This document shows positions 1 through 9,079 of a stretch of DNA of 64,000 bases, one piece after another. The stretch's first letter is position 1, and every line of letters begins with the position of its first letter. A program made the translations under genes and the position numbers. Source of the DNA: Dorea longicatena. GTDB lineage: Bacteria; Bacillota; Clostridia; Lachnospirales; Lachnospiraceae. The notes under the pieces were generated by a model. That model was not told where the DNA came from. It searched no databases and saw only the letters and a program-made list of their open reading frames with translations. Location of the stretch: contig NZ_CP102280.1 in the NCBI RefSeq assembly GCF_025150085.1, forward strand, positions 263,001 to 327,000, written 5' to 3'.

Positions 1-234
1 ATAAAATATCTGCTCGAAACCTATCAAGACCAGATCCTGATCAGCATCATGAATCAATACACCCCAATGCCGCAAGTGTCAGGAGATCCACTACTCAGCC
101 GTAAAGTTACAAAAAGAGAATACGAAAAAGTTATAGATTACGCACTGGAACTTGGAATGGAAGACGGCTTCATTCAGGAAGGAGAAGCCGCAAAAGAAAG
201 CTTCATCCCGGAATTTGATTGTGAGGGGGTATAG
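1..234 (+). CDS. Radical SAM protein, C-terminal fragment
   Basis: The frame is open from the window edge, so only about the last 77 residues are seen. They include ISIMNQYTPMPQ and LGMEDGFIQEGEAAKESFIP ending in EFDCEGV, which matches the C-terminus of the uncharacterised radical SAM family often labelled pyruvate formate-lyase activating enzyme-like. The [4Fe-4S] CxxxCxxC part lies outside the window. Its substrate is not known. An ATG at 49 exists but is internal to the protein and has no ribosome binding site, so the gene starts upstream of the window. Confidence 0.75.
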   Translation: MKYLLETYQDQILISIMNQYTPMPQVSGDPLLSRKVTKREYEKVIDYALELGMEDGFIQEGEAAKESFIPEFDCEGV

Positions 235-385
235 ATATTGGATTTATTATCGTGGCTTCTCATGTCGTGATTGGCATAATGCCGGACCTGTGCACTGGCC
301 ATAAACTAATAATCTAAAATATAAACTTCCGCCTTCACAAAACTCCATGATCTGTGCTTTCATCATTAAGGCATGAACTCACAAG

Positions 386-1204
386 CTACCGCATAAATTC
401 ATTAATCACATGCAGTACCCCATCCTCATCATTCGATTTCGTAATATAATCTGCCGTCTCCCGTACCGCAGGCTGAGCATTTGCCATAGCCACGCCAAGA
501 CCGGCAGTTTCAATCATCGTCAGATCATTATATCCGTCACCGCAACAGATCATCTGTTCAGTGGTCAGTCCGATACTCGTTAATAACTTAAGCAGGGAAT
601 GCGCCTTGTCGATTCCGGCTGGCATAACTTCTACGAAGAAAGGGTCGGAACAGTAGACCGAAAGATAAGAATGAAACTGTTTACTTAGTTCTTTGCGTAT
701 CTGATCTAATACAGCCGGATCTCCGGTTACAAGAAATTTATTCGGATCATCCGGAACGCAGTCCAGAAAGTTCTCACTTGCGTCAATGACAGGCATCTGA
801 TTGATGCGGGATTCGAGTTCTGTATATTGGTTGGATTTAATACCGGATAAGATATGTTCCGGGGTATAAGTCAGGACATCAATCCCCTGGCTGGCGTATT
901 TTCGGACCGTTTTGTAGACTCCCTGAATACAATCAGCAGGAAGAATCTTGTTGTAGATTGCCTGCTTTGTCCGGCAGTCTGTAATGCGGCCACCGTTAAA
1001 AGAAAGGATATAACTTCCGTAATCTTCCAGATGAAGCTGTTCGGCCAGTGGCATAACGCCCTGTGTCGGGCGGCCGCTGGCGAGTACAACTTTTTTTCCG
1101 GCCTCCTGGATCTCGATCAGAGCTTCCAGGGTCGGCTGTGTAATTTCTTTTTTGGAGTTGGTAAGAGTTCCGTCCAGATCAAGGACGAGAATCTGATAAT
1201 CCAT
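386..1204 (-). CDS. Cof-type HAD-IIB family phosphatase
   Basis: A soluble Mg2+-dependent phosphatase of the haloacid dehalogenase superfamily, type IIB (Cof/YidA-like), probably acting on sugar phosphates or other small phosphorylated metabolites. Motif I is LDLDGTLT near the N-terminus, the motif II region is VVLASGRPT, and motif IV is GDGYNDLTMIETAG near the C-terminus, with a cap domain between. The start is ATG at 1204, eight bases after AAGGAG; a longer frame to 1249 has no ribosome site and would run into the murF stop region. It is last in the pncB-ddl-murF run, 19 bp after murF, so probably co-transcribed. The exact substrate cannot be told from sequence. Confidence 0.88.
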   Translation of the reverse strand: MDYQILVLDLDGTLTNSKKEITQPTLEALIEIQEAGKKVVLASGRPTQGVMPLAEQLHLEDYGSYILSFNGGRITDCRTKQAIYNKILPADCIQGVYKTVRKYASQGIDVLTYTPEHILSGIKSNQYTELESRINQMPVIDASENFLDCVPDDPNKFLVTGDPAVLDQIRKELSKQFHSYLSVYCSDPFFVEVMPAGIDKAHSLLKLLTSIGLTTEQMICCGDGYNDLTMIETAGLGVAMANAQPAVRETADYITKSNDEDGVLHVINEFMR

Positions 1205-1223
1205 AAATATGTTCTCCTTAAAT

Positions 1224-2594
1224 CTATAATTCTTCCAGAGCGTGAACAATCTGTGGGAAATTCATTCCGTGAGAAGCTTTTACCAGAACATTGTCTCCAT
1301 CTTTGATGATGTCAGGTATAGCCTGGATAAAGCTTTCATTATCTGCAAACCAGAGTGCCTCTGTATTCGCACCTTTGGACGCTTCTTCTACCAGAGAGCG
1401 TGTCAGATCACCGATTCCACAGACAAGGTCTACATTCTGTTCGGCTGCGTATGTACCGACTTCTGCATGAAGTGCCTCTGCAGTGTCACCGAGTTCTCCC
1501 ATATTACCAAGAACTGCAACCTTACGTCCGATTGCCATGTTAAGGACATCAATGGAAGCCTTCATGGAGATTGGGTTGGCATTGTAACAGTCATCTAAGA
1601 TGATCATATGATCGGTCTCGATGATGTGGTTACGTCCAGGGATGGAAGGCAGGGATTCGATGCCGGCCTTGATCTCATCAGCAGTCAGTCCCAGTGTGTA
1701 TCCGACAGCAGCACCTGCAACAGCATTGCTTACCATGTGGATACCCGGTACAGGAACCAGACAGTCGAAAGAAGAGCCATCCTTTAATGTGATGGTGCAG
1801 GAAGTTCCGCGAAGTCCCTGTGGCTCGATATTGTCAGCACGAAATGCACAGTTGTCTCCCATTCCAAAGAAGACAGGAGTCACACCTTTGACAGGACTCA
1901 TTTTGGACAGCAGGTCATCGTCACCATTCAGGATAATGGAACCACCGTTCTTCATATCCTGGATCATCTGCGATTTTTCCTGAAGGATTCCCTCTCTTGT
2001 CTTGAAGAATTCCAGATGTGCGATACCGATATTGGTGATCACACAGATGTCAGGACTGGCTACAGAAGAGAGACGGCGCATCTCACCGAAATGATTGACA
2101 CCCATCTCAAGGACCGCAACTTCTGTGTCCTCCGGCATATCGAAGATGGTGATTGGAAGTCCCCATTCGTTATTGAAGTTGCCAAGTGTTTTGTGTACGT
2201 GATATTTCTGAGCCAGAACGGATGCGATCATCTCTTTGGTGCTGGTCTTTCCAACACTTCCGGTAATTCCGACAACCTTCATGTCGAAAGAATCACGGTA
2301 AAGCTTGGCAATGTCGAGCAGTGCCTGGCCTGTGGATTCTACCAGGATATAAGGGAAATCCGTCTCACCGAGATCTTCGTGTGATACGACACACATGGCA
2401 CCGGCTTTTACAGTATCCGGGATGAATTTGTGTGCATTGACACGTTCTCCGTCAATGGCAACAAATAAGTAACCAGGCTGCACCTTCCGGCTGTCGATCA
2501 CGACGCCGGATACTTCCTGGCTGAGGATACTTTCATCACCATGGAAGGTACCTCTGCAGGCCTTGGTTATATTTTCAATTGAAAGATTTTTCAT
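1224..2594 (-). CDS. murF: UDP-N-acetylmuramoyl-tripeptide--D-alanyl-D-alanine ligase
   Basis: Cytoplasmic ATP-dependent Mur ligase that adds the D-Ala-D-Ala dipeptide made by Ddl to the UDP-MurNAc-tripeptide, completing the pentapeptide precursor. At 456 residues it has normal length. The ATP-binding loop GITGSVGKTSTKEM lies near residue 110, followed by TLGNFNNEWGLP and VLEMGVNHFGEM, typical of MurF, and the C-terminal domain carries DDCYNANPISMKASI. It follows ddl by 15 bp on the same strand, so the dipeptide maker and the dipeptide user are neighbours. Confidence 0.96.
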   Translation of the reverse strand: MKNLSIENITKACRGTFHGDESILSQEVSGVVIDSRKVQPGYLFVAIDGERVNAHKFIPDTVKAGAMCVVSHEDLGETDFPYILVESTGQALLDIAKLYRDSFDMKVVGITGSVGKTSTKEMIASVLAQKYHVHKTLGNFNNEWGLPITIFDMPEDTEVAVLEMGVNHFGEMRRLSSVASPDICVITNIGIAHLEFFKTREGILQEKSQMIQDMKNGGSIILNGDDDLLSKMSPVKGVTPVFFGMGDNCAFRADNIEPQGLRGTSCTITLKDGSSFDCLVPVPGIHMVSNAVAGAAVGYTLGLTADEIKAGIESLPSIPGRNHIIETDHMIILDDCYNANPISMKASIDVLNMAIGRKVAVLGNMGELGDTAEALHAEVGTYAAEQNVDLVCGIGDLTRSLVEEASKGANTEALWFADNESFIQAIPDIIKDGDNVLVKASHGMNFPQIVHALEEL

Positions 2595-2609
2595 GGATCT
2601 TCATCCTCC

Positions 2610-3674
2610 TTAATAGCGGGCTTTTATAGATTCCTGAATGATAGCCTCGCAAAGTTCACTGTATTCATATCCGGCAGCCTTGGCAGCTTTCGGAAGAAGG
2701 CTTGCTGCTGTCATTCCAGGAAGGGCGTTCATTTCCAGACAGTAGAATTCACCGTCTGCATCGGATACGATAAAGTCGGCACGGGAATATACATCCATGC
2801 GAAGTGCTTCGAATGCACGTTCTCCGGCACGCTGGATCAATTCTTGCGTCTCTTCATCGAGAGATACAGGAGGACAGATCTCGGAAGCGCCGCCTGCCTG
2901 ATATTTGTTCGCATAGTCGAAGAGTCCGTCCTTTGGAACGATCTCAACAAGCGGAAGAGCTTTTCCGGCAAGGATACCGCAGGCGAATTCACGGCCCTTG
3001 ATAAATGGTTCGATGACAACTTCGTCTGTGTTGTCAACATCGAAGGATTTGTGGATTGCATCGTAATATTCTTCTTCTGTGTGGCAGATGTATACACCGA
3101 TACTAGATCCGTTAGAGCATGGTTTTACAACCAGTGGAAGATAGTAACCAAGCTCGTCCAGAGGGGTATCTTTTGTCTTAGATGTCAGGGAAGTTCCTCT
3201 TGGAGTCGGAACACCACTGGTCTTGAAGATCTGTTTTGTAACCAGTTTGTTCATGGACAGTGTACATCCAAGAGAGTTTGGTCCTGTATATTTGATTCCC
3301 AGGTTGTCGAATGTTGCCTGGAGTTTTCCGTTTTCACCGATGGAACCGTGAAGTGCCATGAATGTGATATCAGCCATCTGGCAGAGTTCAATGACATTTG
3401 GTCCGATCTCGGAAGGTGATTGGTCCGGACGTGACTTGCGCAGTGCATCAAGATCCGGTACAGAAGTAGAGATTCCTTTGGAAATCTCAAGTCCGCCGTC
3501 CGGGCGGTCGAATACTTCTTCTAATTTATCAGAATCGCATGGAAGGCCGAAGAACACATCCAGAAGGAATGCCTGATGTCCCATTTCACGGAGAGTTTTA
3601 CAGATTCCGGCTCCTGAAAGTAAGGATACATCTCTTTCCGGACTGAGTCCGCCTGCTAATACTATAATTTTCAT
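2610..3674 (-). CDS. ddl: D-alanine--D-alanine ligase
   Basis: ATP-grasp enzyme that joins two D-alanines for peptidoglycan synthesis. The N-terminal domain opens with VLAGGLSPERDVSLLSG, followed by FMALHGSIGENG, the ATP-grasp segment VVKPCSNGSSIGVYI, EPFIKGREFACGIL, and the metal-binding end YCLEMNALPGMT. The 354-residue length is normal. It lies between pncB (17 bp away) and murF (15 bp away) in one transcription unit. A D-Ala-D-Lac or D-Ala-D-Ser variant is possible in this fold but nothing here, such as vanH or vanT neighbours, suggests it. Confidence 0.93.
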   Translation of the reverse strand: MKIIVLAGGLSPERDVSLLSGAGICKTLREMGHQAFLLDVFFGLPCDSDKLEEVFDRPDGGLEISKGISTSVPDLDALRKSRPDQSPSEIGPNVIELCQMADITFMALHGSIGENGKLQATFDNLGIKYTGPNSLGCTLSMNKLVTKQIFKTSGVPTPRGTSLTSKTKDTPLDELGYYLPLVVKPCSNGSSIGVYICHTEEEYYDAIHKSFDVDNTDEVVIEPFIKGREFACGILAGKALPLVEIVPKDGLFDYANKYQAGGASEICPPVSLDEETQELIQRAGERAFEALRMDVYSRADFIVSDADGEFYCLEMNALPGMTAASLLPKAAKAAGYEYSELCEAIIQESIKARY

Positions 3675-3691
3675 GATCGATAAGTCCTCCT

Positions 3692-5146
3692 TTAATCTGT
3701 CATAGTCATCTGATCAAGTAATGATTGTTTTACAGCGTAGAGTTTCTGGGAAAGATCCACGTAAACTCTGTGCGGGTAGAAGAGACGCTTGGTCTCGTCC
3801 CATAACGTATCTTTCTCCTCACGGCAGTATGCTGCGATCTCCTTTAATGTAGGAGATTTGTAGAGGCACTCGCCGTTCTTGAAGATTGGTAAGAGAATTT
3901 CACGTACGTTGTAAGTACCACCGGCAAGCTTAGTCTTCTTCCAGGTATCCATAGGATCGAAGAGAAGCAGATCCTGTTTTGGATCAATGACTTCATCGGC
4001 AAAGCAGATGAGATCAGCTTTGATCTTTCCGCTTGCTTTTTCGTAGATACGATAGATTGTCTTATTGCCAGGGTTGGTGATCTTCTCAGTATTTTCAGAT
4101 ATTTTTATCTTAGGAACAAATTCGCCTTCTTCATTCTGGATGGCTGCAAGCTTGTACACACCTCCGAATGAAGGACAGTCCTTGGAAGTGATCAGATTGG
4201 TACCGACACCCCAGGAATCAATGGCTGCCCCCTGCATCTTAAGATCGTGGAGAAGGAACTCGTCCAGATCGTTAGAAGCACAGATGGTAGCTTCCGGGAA
4301 TCCGGCTTCATCTAACATCTTTCTGGCTTCTTTTGATAAATATGCAAGGTCACCGCTGTCCAGGCGGATTCCGTATTTGATCAGAGGTTTTCCGGCGTCT
4401 TTAAATTCCTGGAATACGCGGATGGCATTCGGAACACCGGATTTTAAAGTATCGTAAGTGTCAACTAAGAGTGTACAATTGTCCGGATACATCTCTGCAT
4501 AAGTTTTGAATGCGGTGTACTCATCCGGGAAACTCATGATCCAGCTGTGCGCGTGGGTTCCCATAACAGGAACGTCGAACATCTGTCCGGCAAGTACATT
4601 GGAAGTACCGACACATCCGCCGATCATCGCTGCTCTTGCACCGTATAATCCTGCATCCGGTCCCTGGGCACGGCGAAGGCCGAATTCCATGATACCGTCG
4701 CCATTGGCTGCGAATACGATACGGGAAGTCTTGGTTGCAATCAGAGACTGATGATTGATGATATTCAGGATCGCCGTCTCAACAAGCTGTGCTTCCATGA
4801 TCGGAGCAACCACTTTCAGAAGAGGTTCCTTCGGAAATACGACTGTTCCCTCCGGGATGGCATAGATGTCACCGCTGAAGTGGAAGCCGCTCAGATAATG
4901 AAGGAAATCTTCTTTGAAGATTCCAAGACCTCTTAAATAGTCTACATCATCATAAGTAAAATGCAAATTCTTTATATAATCGATTACCTGATCAAGACCT
5001 GCACATACAGAATATCCGTTGTTACAAGGGTTCTGGCGGAAAAATACATCGAAGATGACATTTTCGTTCTGCCCTTTTTCATAATATCCTTGCATCATAG
5101 TAAGTTCGTACAGATCTGTCAGCAAGGTAAGATTTCGTTTGCTCAT
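3692..5146 (-). CDS. pncB: Nicotinate phosphoribosyltransferase
   Basis: Converts nicotinate and PRPP to nicotinate mononucleotide in NAD salvage. The N-terminus LTDLYELTMMQGYYEKG is typical, followed by DVFFRQNPCNNGY, EFGLRRAQGPDAG with the conserved histidine segment VMGTHAHSW after it, and IRLDSGDLAYLSKEARKML. It has 484 residues. The start is the ATG at 5146, seven bases after AAAGGAG; a TTG two codons earlier is less likely. It is first in a four-gene leftward unit with ddl, murF and the HAD phosphatase, behind a good sigma-A promoter. Confidence 0.95.
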   Translation of the reverse strand: MSKRNLTLLTDLYELTMMQGYYEKGQNENVIFDVFFRQNPCNNGYSVCAGLDQVIDYIKNLHFTYDDVDYLRGLGIFKEDFLHYLSGFHFSGDIYAIPEGTVVFPKEPLLKVVAPIMEAQLVETAILNIINHQSLIATKTSRIVFAANGDGIMEFGLRRAQGPDAGLYGARAAMIGGCVGTSNVLAGQMFDVPVMGTHAHSWIMSFPDEYTAFKTYAEMYPDNCTLLVDTYDTLKSGVPNAIRVFQEFKDAGKPLIKYGIRLDSGDLAYLSKEARKMLDEAGFPEATICASNDLDEFLLHDLKMQGAAIDSWGVGTNLITSKDCPSFGGVYKLAAIQNEEGEFVPKIKISENTEKITNPGNKTIYRIYEKASGKIKADLICFADEVIDPKQDLLLFDPMDTWKKTKLAGGTYNVREILLPIFKNGECLYKSPTLKEIAAYCREEKDTLWDETKRLFYPHRVYVDLSQKLYAVKQSLLDQMTMTD

Positions 5147-5205
5147 TTTCAAACTCCTTTTTTCTGCTGTTTGCAGTACATTTCTTTTTTTAGTTATACC
5201 GTTTT

Positions 5206-5234
5206 ATTATAGCACTTAAGGGAATAAATGTAAA
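5206..5234 (-). promoter_or_regulatory. Sigma-A promoter for the pncB-ddl-murF unit
   Basis: On the minus strand, TTTACA (5234-5229) is separated by exactly 17 bp from TATAAT (5211-5206), with an extended TG just before the -10 box. It lies about 60 bp before the pncB start. The match to a housekeeping promoter is close. Confidence 0.8.
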
Positions 5235-5235
5235 A

Positions 5236-5265
5236 GAAAAAAACCAGGCACTATACAAGTGCCTG
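5236..5265 (-). terminator. Intrinsic terminator of plsC
   Basis: On the minus strand CAGGCAC and GTGCCTG form a perfect 7-bp stem around a 7-base loop that contains the plsC stop codon, followed by GGTTTTTTTC. It separates plsC from the pncB promoter. Confidence 0.85.
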
Positions 5266-5985
5266 ATTCTTATGAATGGTTTCACTGATGATATTACTGC
5301 AATATTCTCCGATACGCTTTTTCTCGTCTTTATCCAGTTCTTTCGGATAGATCGGTTTGCCATATTCTAAGATGACATGAGTCTTTTTGATGAACGGGAA
5401 ATGTCCTTCGAAAATATCACAGGTGTTATTAAGACTCATCGGTATGATCGGACAGCCGGTCTTTTCTGCGATCTTAAAGGAACCGTTATGGAACGGAAGT
5501 AAGGATAATTCTTCCCCTTTATTCCGGGTGCCTTCCGGGAAGATGCAGATGGAAATACCGTGTTTTACATAATCGATTGCCTGCAGGATGGTCTTCAGTC
5601 CTTCTTTTGGATTCTCCCTGTCAAGGAAGAGGCAATAGAGGCGTTTCATCCATGTGCGAAGAAGCGGGATAGAAAGCATCTCCTTTTTGGCAATATAACC
5701 GGTCAGATTCTTACATCTGGCGTAAGTGATAACGATGTCAAAGAAGCTTCTGTGATTTCCGATATAAAGAACCGGTCCTTCCGATATATTCTCCTCTCCG
5801 ATCACGGTAAGTTCGATACCGGCAAGCTTAATGATCATATTAAATGCCCACTGAACCAGCCGCAGACTGGAATAATCCATAGTTTTTTTGCTGACTTTGC
5901 CGATCAGCCATTCAATTCCAAGAACCGGAATACCGATGATCAGAAATAGAACTACGAATAAGGCGACAAAAATAAGTCTTATCAT
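5251..5985 (-). CDS. plsC: 1-acyl-sn-glycerol-3-phosphate acyltransferase
   Basis: Membrane-associated acyltransferase that adds the second acyl chain to lysophosphatidic acid in phospholipid synthesis. There is an N-terminal hydrophobic segment (residues about 2-25), the catalytic HX4D motif as NHRSFFD, and the substrate-binding motif FPEGTRNKGE. At 244 residues it is normal for PlsC. AAAGGAG precedes ATG 5985 at good spacing. It is a single gene with its own terminator overlapping its stop codon. Confidence 0.92.
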   Translation of the reverse strand: MIRLIFVALFVVLFLIIGIPVLGIEWLIGKVSKKTMDYSSLRLVQWAFNMIIKLAGIELTVIGEENISEGPVLYIGNHRSFFDIVITYARCKNLTGYIAKKEMLSIPLLRTWMKRLYCLFLDRENPKEGLKTILQAIDYVKHGISICIFPEGTRNKGEELSLLPFHNGSFKIAEKTGCPIIPMSLNNTCDIFEGHFPFIKKTHVILEYGKPIYPKELDKDEKKRIGEYCSNIISETIHKNQALV

Positions 5986-6011
5986 AATTAATCTCCTTTA
6001 TTTTCATTTTG

Positions 6012-6085
6012 CTACCAAAGTATGCAAGAGAAACTGCCAGTTGTCAAAGATTCTGTAATGGCTGCCAGGTTCTCTGTGTATTTTC
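6012..6085 (+). repeat. Dispersed intergenic repeat, copy A
   Basis: Contains CTACCAAAGTATGCAAGA, then CTGCCAG and, further on, CTGCCAGGTTCTCTGTGTAT. The first and last blocks match copies near 20411 and 27781 and, in part, near 36670. It fills the gap between plsC and the PrcB-like gene. Confidence 0.7.
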
Positions 6086-6170
6086 TATGATAGCATAAAT
6101 CCGGCATTTTTTACACCCATAGTGTGTAAGATAGTAAAGAGAAAATAGAAGTGTCAGAAAGAAGGGCAGC

Positions 6171-6590
6171 ATGAAAAAAAGAAGATGGACCGCGGCAGCC
6201 GTCGCAGTGATGTTGCTGTTTACCGGCTGTAGTTTTGGCACGTTAAAAGAACAGAAAACAGGAGAGATAGAATATGAGATCGTAAAGAAAGAAGAAATCC
6301 CCGAAAAATTAAAAGAAGAGATTGCAGAAGCCGAAAAGTCGGAGATGTGGATCAGTTATGCAGATACGGGGAATGAAGGCAGATACCTTTATATAGTAAA
6401 AGGATACGGACGGCAGGAAACGACAGGATACAGCATCGAAGTGAATGAGTGTTATGAGACGGAACATACAGTGGTCGTACGTACAACACTTCTCGGGCCA
6501 CAGAAGAAAGAAAAGACGCATAAGAAAAAGACATATCCATATATTGTCATAAAGATACCATATACGGATAAACAGATCATATATGAATAA
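6171..6590 (+). CDS. PrcB-family lipoprotein
   Basis: A 139-residue probable lipoprotein. The N-terminus MKKRRWTAAAVAVMLLFTGC is a signal peptide with lipobox LFTGC. The body fits the PrcB C-terminal domain (protease-complex subunit family, PF14343 by recall), with YIVKGYGRQETTGYSIEV as the most recognisable segment and a basic stretch KKEKTHKKKTYPYIVIKIPY near the end. It is likely anchored to the outer face of the membrane. It overlaps or abuts the SPOCS gene, which suggests co-expression. The molecular role of the family outside Treponema is not established. Confidence 0.75.
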   Translation: MKKRRWTAAAVAVMLLFTGCSFGTLKEQKTGEIEYEIVKKEEIPEKLKEEIAEAEKSEMWISYADTGNEGRYLYIVKGYGRQETTGYSIEVNECYETEHTVVVRTTLLGPQKKEKTHKKKTYPYIVIKIPYTDKQIIYE

Positions 6591-6603
6591 GAGGAGGCAG
6601 GAA

Positions 6604-8166
6604 GTGTCAATGGAGTATTTAAAAAAGGAGATCCGTACTTTTCAGAACGGAAAGACGGTAAATGACCAGTTCTATATTGATGATGATTATAATGTTCCGG
6701 ATGCAAAGAAGGACGTAGGCAGGATTATAATAAGTGACGGGACATTACAGGTGGAAGAGATGAAACAGGTAGAAAATTATCTGAAAGTGACAGGCAAACT
6801 GGAATTCAGAGTTTTGTATACTGCAGATGAAACGATACCGGAGCCTGCAAGCCTGGAAGGAAGGATTCCATTTGAAGAAATGATCTATCTTGAGCAGGAG
6901 CCGGATGGAAATCTGGTACTAAAGACAGCAGATGTTGATCTTACGGTAACGGTAATCCATTCAAGAAAACTGAATATCAAGACACTTGCAGAGATTACGA
7001 TCGGAATGGAAAAATGTGTGGGAGAAGAGCTCACAACAGATATAGAAGGAGAAAATCCTGTATTTAAAAAGACAAAAGAAGAAGAACTTCTGAAGGTATT
7101 TGCAACAGGAAAGGATACGTACCGGATTAAAGAAGAGGTGTCTCTTAGCGGGACAAAAGAGAATATCGGTACGATTCTTTGGACGGATGTGACAGGCGGA
7201 AAAGCAGATACACAGATTGGAACGGATGAACTCCTGATACAAGGAGAACTGAATATATTCTGCCTCTATGAAAGTGTGGAAGAAAAGACAGACTGGATAA
7301 ACAGGACGGTTCCATATGAGGGAAGGATAGAATGTATGGGGACTGTGCCGGGAATGTATCATCAGGCCAGTCTGAATCTTACAGATGTGAATGTTGAAGC
7401 CCGCATGGATGAAAACGGGGAAATGCGTATTCTTGGTATAGAGGCGACACTGGAAGTACGTCTTGTTGTATATGAAGAAGAAAAAATCCAGATTCTTGAA
7501 GATATGTATATGCTGGATCATGTCTGCGTTCCGGATATAAAAGAAAAGAAGTGCTTCCGCTTAAAGCTTCAGAACCATTCAAAATGCAGGATCGCCGAAG
7601 AACTGACACTTCCGGAACTAAAAGACAATATTCTTCAGATCTGTTACTGTAAAGGAAAGATACAGCCGGAATCTACGAAAGCAGAAGAAGATGGAATCCA
7701 TATCGAAGGTGTTCTTCATCTGATGTTTTTGTATGTCAGGGAAGATGATCAGATGCCGTTTGGTGTATGGCAGGGAATGGTGCCGTTTACATATCTTTTA
7801 GAGAATGGGGGCGGAGAACCTGAAGCAGAAGAACTGGACTGGACAGTTGAGCAGCTTTCCGTAGGACTTATGGGAAACGGAGAGGTGGAAGTAAAGGCTG
7901 TGCTGGCATTCAACTGTTTCCAGAAAGAGCCTGTTATGGTGCAAAATATTGAATCCGCAAAGTTCACCCCGATGAGTACCGAGGAGCTGGAAAACAGACC
8001 CGGCATTGTGGGATATTTTGTGAAAAACGGGGATACATTGTGGAATCTGGCGAAAAAATATAATACGACTGTGGAAAATATAAAAGAAGTGAATCATATG
8101 GAAAAAGAAGATGTAAATAAAGGCGATAAAATATTGATTTTTAAGCAAAATTTGAGTATACTATAA
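6604..8166 (+). CDS. SPOCS (DUF3794) and LysM domain protein
   Basis: About 520 residues with repeated SPOCS/DUF3794 segments (for example VPDAKKDVGRIIISDG, VENYLKVTGKLEFRVLYTAD and later VEVKAVLAFNCF) and a C-terminal LysM module, GYFVKNGDTLWNLAKKYNTT with VNKGDKILIF. Proteins of this build are linked to spore coat or cortex assembly, with LysM binding peptidoglycan. The start is uncertain: GAGGAGG at 6591 fits GTG 6604 (6-base gap) or ATG 6610; an ATG at 6583 overlaps the previous gene and lacks a site. It precedes ispE. Confidence 0.85.
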   Translation: MSMEYLKKEIRTFQNGKTVNDQFYIDDDYNVPDAKKDVGRIIISDGTLQVEEMKQVENYLKVTGKLEFRVLYTADETIPEPASLEGRIPFEEMIYLEQEPDGNLVLKTADVDLTVTVIHSRKLNIKTLAEITIGMEKCVGEELTTDIEGENPVFKKTKEEELLKVFATGKDTYRIKEEVSLSGTKENIGTILWTDVTGGKADTQIGTDELLIQGELNIFCLYESVEEKTDWINRTVPYEGRIECMGTVPGMYHQASLNLTDVNVEARMDENGEMRILGIEATLEVRLVVYEEEKIQILEDMYMLDHVCVPDIKEKKCFRLKLQNHSKCRIAEELTLPELKDNILQICYCKGKIQPESTKAEEDGIHIEGVLHLMFLYVREDDQMPFGVWQGMVPFTYLLENGGGEPEAEELDWTVEQLSVGLMGNGEVEVKAVLAFNCFQKEPVMVQNIESAKFTPMSTEELENRPGIVGYFVKNGDTLWNLAKKYNTTVENIKEVNHMEKEDVNKGDKILIFKQNLSIL

Positions 8167-8201
8167 GCACATTGTATACAAAATGTAAGGAGATAAATAG
8201 A

Positions 8202-9077
8202 ATGGATAAAATGGAATTGAAGGCACTTGGAAAGATCAATCTGGGTCTGGATGTTCTGGGGCGGAGAGAGAACGGATATCACGATGTACGTATGGTGATG
8301 CAGACAGTGTACCTGTACGACCAGATCCGGATAGAAAAGACGAAAAAGCCGGGAATAGAGTTGTCGACGAATCTTTTTTATCTGCCGGTGAATGAGAATA
8401 ACCTGGCATATCAGGCAGCAGACCTTCTGATGAAAGAGTTCGACGTAAAAGAGGGTGTAAAGATCACCCTTGATAAACACATACCGGTGGCAGCAGGAAT
8501 GGCAGGAGGAAGCTCGAATGCAGCGGCAGTTCTGTTCGGGATTAACCGTATGTTTTCACTTGGTCTTTCACAGAAAGAACTGATGGAAAGAGGAGTGACA
8601 TTGGGAGCGGATGTTCCGTACTGCGTTATGCGGGGAACTGTTCTTGCGGAAGGAATCGGAGAGATACTGACACCACTTCCGGCCTGCCCGAAATGTCATG
8701 TGCTGATCGCAAAACCGCCGATCAGTGTATCGACGAAGCTGGTCTATGAAAAACTGGATTCGCATGAGATAGAGGATCATCCGGATATTGATGGTATTAT
8801 AGACGGACTGAAGGCTCATGATATCGAAAAAGTTGCTTCGAGCATGGGAAATGTACTGGAAAAGGTAACGATCGAAGAATATCCGGTTATTGAACAGATC
8901 AAGAATGTAATGAAAGAACATGGAGCTCTGAATGCTATGATGAGTGGCAGTGGGCCGACCGTTTTTGGAATTTATGACAGCAAAGAGAAAGCAAGAAAAG
9001 CAGCAGCAAAGATAAGAGAAAAGCAATTGGCAAAGCAGGTGTATGTGACAGGCATACATAATGCAAGGAGGAAATAA
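8202..9077 (+). CDS. ispE: 4-diphosphocytidyl-2-C-methyl-D-erythritol kinase
   Basis: GHMP kinase of the MEP (non-mevalonate) isoprenoid pathway; phosphorylates CDP-methylerythritol. The N-terminus reads LKALGKINLGLDVLGRRENG with YHDVRMVMQTV, the ATP-binding loop is PVAAGMAGGSSNAAAVL, and the GHMP C-terminal motif is MMSGSGPTVFGIY. It has 291 residues. ATG 8202 follows TAAGGAG at good spacing; an upstream in-frame start at 8172 has no ribosome site. The GntR gene starts 2 bp after its stop. Confidence 0.95.
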   Translation: MDKMELKALGKINLGLDVLGRRENGYHDVRMVMQTVYLYDQIRIEKTKKPGIELSTNLFYLPVNENNLAYQAADLLMKEFDVKEGVKITLDKHIPVAAGMAGGSSNAAAVLFGINRMFSLGLSQKELMERGVTLGADVPYCVMRGTVLAEGIGEILTPLPACPKCHVLIAKPPISVSTKLVYEKLDSHEIEDHPDIDGIIDGLKAHDIEKVASSMGNVLEKVTIEEYPVIEQIKNVMKEHGALNAMMSGSGPTVFGIYDSKEKARKAAAKIREKQLAKQVYVTGIHNARRK

Positions 9078-9079
9078 GC

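Noticed and set aside
854-1306. Open frame on the plus strand opposite the HAD phosphatase
   Set aside because: It is the antisense shadow of a well supported gene, with no ribosome site and no recognisable protein.
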